Shown: piece after piece, positions 59,601-64,000 of the stretch
How the letters are laid out: every line of letters starts with the position of its first letter
How positions within the stretch are numbered: position 1 is the stretch's first letter
Assembly (NCBI GenBank): GCA_024803745.1
Contig: JANJXV010000153.1
Coordinates: forward strand, 248,001-312,000
Source: Megascapheus bottae
Lineage: Eukaryota; Chordata; Mammalia; Rodentia; Geomyidae
Length of the DNA stretch: 64,000 nucleotides
Reading direction: 5' to 3'
The notes under the pieces: model-generated
Told to the model about the DNA's origin: nothing
Seen by the model: the letters and a program-made list of their open reading frames with translations, nothing else
Database searches by the model: none
Made by a program: the position numbers and the translations under genes

Positions 59601-62130
59601 ACACACCTCCATTCTATGACTTCACACACCTCCATTCTCTGACTTCACACACCTCCTTTCTCAGGTGACACACTTCCATTCTGTGACTTCACACACCTCC
59701 AATCTGACCTCACACACCTCCATTCTATGACTTCACACACCTCCATTCTATGACTTCACACACCTCCATTCTTTGACTTCACACACCTCCATTCTATGAT
59801 TTCACACACCTCCATTCTTTGACTTCACACACCTCCTTTCTGTGACTTCCCACACCTCCATTCTGAGAATTCACACACCTCCACTCTGTGACTAAACACA
59901 CCTCCACTCTGTGACTACACACACCTCCATTTTGTGATTTCACACACATCCATTCTATGACTTCACACACCTCCATTCTATGACTTCACATATCTCCTTT
60001 CTATGAATTCACACACCTTCATTGTGACTTCACACAACTCTATTCTGTGACTTCACACACTTGCCTTCTGTGACTTCACACACCTCCATTCTATGACTTC
60101 ACACCTCCATTCTATGACTTCACATCTCCATTCTGTGACTTCACACACCTCCATTCTGACATCACACACCTACATTCTATGACTTCACACACTTCCATTC
60201 TATGATTTCACACACCTCCATTTTGAATTAACACATCTCCATTCTGACTTCACACACCTCAATTCTGTGACTTCACACACCTCCATTCTATGAATTCACA
60301 TACCTCATTTCTGAGTTGACACACCTCCCTTCTGTGACTTCACATACCTCCAATCTGACTTCACACACCTCCATTCTATGACTTCACACACCTCCATTCG
60401 GTGACTTCATAAACCACCATTCTATGGCTTCACACATCTCCATTGTGACTTCACACACCTCCATTCTATGAGTTCACACAGCTCAATTCTGACTTCACAC
60501 ACCTCTATTCTATGACTTCGCACACCTCTATTCTGACTTCACACATCTCCATCCTGTGACTTCTCACACCTCCATTCTCTGACTTGACACACCTCCATTG
60601 TGTGACTTCACACACCTCCACTCTGTGACTTTACACACCTCCATTCTGTGTCTTCACACACCTCCGTCCTGTGATTTCACACACCTCCATTCTATGACTT
60701 CACATGTCTCCGTTCTATGGTTTCACACACCTCCATTTTATGACTTCACACACCTCCATTCTATGACTTCACACGCTTCCATTCTGTGACTAGACACACC
60801 TCCATTCTATGACTTCACACACCTCCATTCTATGACTTCACACATCTGCATTCTGACTTCACACACCTCCATTCTATGACTTCGCTCACCTCCCTTCTCT
60901 GACTTCACACATCTCCATTCTGACTTCACACGCCTCCAATCTATGACTTCACACAACACCCTTCTCTGAATTCACACACCTCCATTCTGTAACTTCACAC
61001 ACTTCCAATGTTTGACTTCACAAACCTCCATTCCATGACTTCATACACATACATTCTATGACTTCACACAACTCCTTTCTTTGACTTCACAAAATTCCAT
61101 TTTGATTTCACACACCTCCACTCTGTGACTTCACACACCTCCATTTGTGACTTCACACATCACAATTTTGACTTCACACACCTCCATTCTGTGACTCACA
61201 CACCTCCATTATGAGTTAACACACCTCCATTTGTGACTTCACACACCTGCATTGTGACTTCACACACCTCCATTCTATGACTTCACACACTTCCATTCTA
61301 TGACTTCACACACGTCCATTCTGTGACTTCACACACCTCCACTCTGAATTCACACACTTCCATTCTGTGTCTTCACACACCTCCATTCTGTGACTTCACA
61401 CACCTCGTTATATGACTTCACACACCTATATTCTGTGACCTCACACACCTCAAATCTGAGTCCACACCCCTCCATAGTGTGACTTCACACACCTCCATTC
61501 TGTGACTTCACACACCCCCATTCTATGTCTTCACACACCTCCATTCTATGACTTCACACACCTCCATTCTATGACTTCAGAAACCTATATTGTGACTTCA
61601 CACAACTCCATTCTATGACATCACACACCTCCATTCTGTGACTTCACACACCTCCATTCTATGACTTCACACACCTCCAATCTGACTTCACACACCTCCA
61701 TTCTGACTTCACAAACCTCAATTCTGTGAATTCACACATCTCCATTCTATGATTTCACACACCTCCATTCTATGACTTCACAGACCTCCATTCTATGACT
61801 TCACACACCTCCTTTCTGAGTTCACACACATCCATTCTGTGACTTCACACACCTCCATTGTGACTTCATACACCTCCATTCTATGAGTTCACACACCTCC
61901 ATTCTGACTTCACACACTTCCATACTATGACTTCACACAGCTCCATTCTGACTTCACACACCTCCATTCTATGACTTCGCACACCTCTATTCTGACTTCA
62001 CACAACTGCATTCTGTGACTTCACACACCTCCATTCTATGACTTCACACACCTCCATTCTGTGACTTCACACACCCCCACTCTGTGACTTTACACACCTC
62101 CATTCTGTGACTTCACACACCTCCATTCTG
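53640..62130 (+). repeat. Higher-order block C, copy 3
   Basis: This repeats 7294-16168, with shift 46346 to about 60209 and 45959 after the 387-bp deletion. It retains the two-monomer piece lost from copy 2 near 18671. Private changes include CCTACATTTTGAC near 55825, ACATTTTGAC near 58036, ATGTCTTCTCAC near 58420 and ACATGTCTCC near 60703. At its right end it continues into block D without a break, as copy 2 does and copy 1 does not, so its organisation follows copy 2. Confidence 0.82.
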
Positions 62131-64000
62131 TGATTGCACACACAATCCATTCTATGACTTCACAAACCTCCATTCTTTGATTTCACACACCTCCATTCTA
62201 TGACTTCACACACCTGCATTGTGACTTCATACAACTCCATTCTGTGAATTCAAACCCCTCCTTTCTGTGACTTCACACACCTCCATACTATGACTTCCAC
62301 ACACCTTCAATCTATGTCTTCACAACCTCCATTCTATGATTTCACACACTTCCAATCTATGACTTCACAAACCTCCATTCTATGACTTCACAAACCTGCA
62401 ATCTGACTTCACACACCTCCATTATCTGACTTCACACACCTCCATTCTATGACTTCACACACCTCCATTCTGTAACTTCACACGCTTCCAATGTTTGACT
62501 TCACAAACCTCCATTCCATGACTTCATACACCTCCATTCTATGACTTCACACACATCCATTCTTTGACCTCACACACCTCCATTTTGACTTCACACACCT
62601 CCATTCTGTGACTTCACACACCTGCATTTGTGACTTCACACACCACAATTTTGACTTCACACACGTCCATTCTTTGACTTCACACACCTCCATTTTGACT
62701 TCACACACTTCCATTCTGTGACTTCACACACCTCCATTCTGTGACTTCACACACCTACATTGTTTGACTTCACACACCTCCATTTTGACTTCACACACCT
62801 CCATTCTATGACTTCACACACCTTCATTCTTACTTCAGAAACATCCATTCTATGACTTCACATACCTCCCTTCTGTGAATTCACACACCTACATTCTGGG
62901 TTCACACACCACCTTTCTGTGACTTCGCACACCTCCATTCTATGACTTCACACCCCTCCATTTGTGACTTCACACACCTCCATTCTATGACTTCACACTC
63001 CTCCATTCTATGAGTTCACACACCTCCATTCTGTGACTTCACACACCTCCATTCTATGACTTCACACACCTCCATTCTGACTTCACACACTTCCATTTTG
63101 ACTTCAAAGACCTCATTTCTGTGACTTCACACACCTCCATTCCATGATTTCACACACCTCCATTCTATGACTTCACACACCTCCATTCTATGACTTCACA
63201 CACCTCCTTTCTGAGTTGACACACTTCCATTCTGTGACTTCACACACCTCCAATCTGACCTCACACACCTCCATTCTATGACTTCACACACCTCCATTCT
63301 ATGACTTCACACACCTCCATTCTTTGCCTTCACACACGTCCATTCTATGAATTCACACACCTCCGTTCCTTGACTTCACACACCTCCATTCTGTGACTTC
63401 CCACACCTCCGTTCTGAGAATTCACACACCTCCACTCTGTGACTTTACACACCTCGACTCTGTGACTACACACACCTCCATTTTGTGATTTCACACACCT
63501 CCATTGTATGACTTCACACACCTCCATTCTATGACTTCACATACCTCCTTTCTGAGTTCACACACCTCCATTCATTGACTTCACACACCTCCAATCTGAC
63601 TTCACACACCTCCATTCTATGACTCCACACACCTCCATTCTGTGATTTCAAAAACCACAATTCTATGACTTCACACACCTCCATTGTGACTTCACATACC
63701 TCCATTCTAAGAGTTCACACACCTCCAATCTGACTTCACACACCTCCATTCTATGAATTCACACAGATCCATTCTGACTTAACACATCTCCATTCTACGA
63801 CTTCGCATACCTCTATTCTGACTTCATACACCTCCATTCTGTGACTTCACACACCTCCATTCTATGACTTCAAACACCTCCATTCTGTGACTTCACACAC
63901 CTCAACTCTGTCACTTTACACACCTCCATTCTGTGACTTCTCACACCTCCATTCTGTGATTTCACACACCTCCATTCTATGACTTCACACACTTCCATTC
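62130..64000 (+). repeat. Block D copy 3 and following block A-like start, cut by window end
   Basis: Together with the sequence from about 61260, this repeats 50015-52755 at shift 11245 up to the last base, so the array clearly continues past the window. The last 170 bases again show the ACTTCAAACACC / CTCAACTCTGTCAC order that opens blocks A and B. Confidence 0.8.

Larger units (their letters stand above)
1..64000 (+). repeat. 23/21-bp satellite array, spans whole window
   Basis: Head-to-tail array of a monomer with the core TTCACACACCTCCATT and a tail ending in GAC. The commonest tails give 23-bp units (CTATGAC, CTGTGAC, CTTTGAC, CTCTGAC); dropping two bases gives 21-bp units (CTGAC, GTGAC, TTGAC); TTGTGAC-type joins give 22 bp. 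Frequent core variants change CTCC to CTTC, CTGC, GTCC, CACC or CTCA, or ACACAC to ACACGC. All units face the same way and I found no interruption by unique sequence, mobile element or gene. The + strand is strongly C over G. The satellite-array assignment is certain from the sequence; the chromosomal location and species are not determinable. Short open frames on both strands, at most 95 codons, are products of the periodicity. Confidence 0.98.

Noticed and set aside
1..64000. CRISPR array
   Set aside because: There are no unique spacers. Both core and tail are members of the same repeat family, and no cas-like genes are present.
1..64000. Telomeric or canonical centromeric repeat
   Set aside because: No TTAGGG/CCCTAA-type runs, no 171-bp alphoid-type period, and no CENP-B box-like TTCG/CGGGA pattern seen. 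Array location cannot be decided.
1..64000. Canonical G-quadruplex or i-motif runs
   Set aside because: The longest frequent C runs are CC or CCCC in variants such as ACACCCCCATTC. Four closely spaced runs of three or more do not occur in the monomer.
1..64000. tRNA, rRNA or other structured RNA genes
   Set aside because: No stretch departs from the satellite monomer, and no cloverleaf or conserved rRNA motif is visible.

Overview
The whole 64 kb is one uninterrupted tandem-repeat (satellite or large minisatellite) array. I found no gene, RNA gene, transposon, CRISPR array or unique sequence in it. The monomer has a conserved 16-nt core, TTCACACACCTCCATT, followed by a short variable tail ending in GAC. 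Monomers come mainly as 23 bp (tails such as CTATGAC, CTGTGAC, CTTTGAC) and 21 bp (CTGAC, GTGAC, TTGAC), with some 22 bp, so the window holds very roughly 2,800-2,900 of them. The + strand is C-rich and G-poor throughout (a typical monomer has 9 C and 1 G), and the orientation never flips. This points to a eukaryotic nuclear genome, in a heterochromatic, pericentromeric, subtelomeric or similar block assembled from long reads. The sequence does not let me name a species.

Above the monomer there is a nested higher-order organisation, which I traced through shared rare variants. All breakpoints are by eye, within about 50 bp. Block A (1-1730) recurs at 32764-34490 (shift 32763). Block B (about 1840-13348) recurs at 38420-49820 (shift 36582, dropping to 36472 after a 110-bp, five-monomer deletion). 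Block C (about 7308-16168) is followed directly by its own tandem copy (16169-24966, shift 8844 then 8798 after a 46-bp deletion). A third C copy lies at 53640-62130 (shift 46346, then 45959 after a 387-bp deletion). Block D (about 24100-26440) recurs at 50015-52360 (shift 25916) and 61260-63600 (shift 37161). A 2131-bp segment is tandemly doubled at 27811-32072 with no difference seen. Between these blocks are mosaic stretches built from pieces of the same repertoire (26440-27810, 32073-32763, 34490-38419, 49781-50015, 52360-53640).

The layout is what repeated unequal crossing-over, gene conversion and replication slippage produce. Every indel I could measure preserves the monomer register. 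The many short open frames on both strands are a by-product of the repeat: three 23-bp monomers make 69 bp, or 23 codons, and the tails rarely create a stop. They are not genes. The most useful observations are the nested duplication history, the junction signatures, the recent 2.1-kb duplication, the extreme strand asymmetry, and the recurrent TGANNTCA element, which becomes a perfect CRE (TGACGTCA) or AP-1 (TGACTCA) site at defined higher-order positions. I see no evidence for a new biochemical system here.
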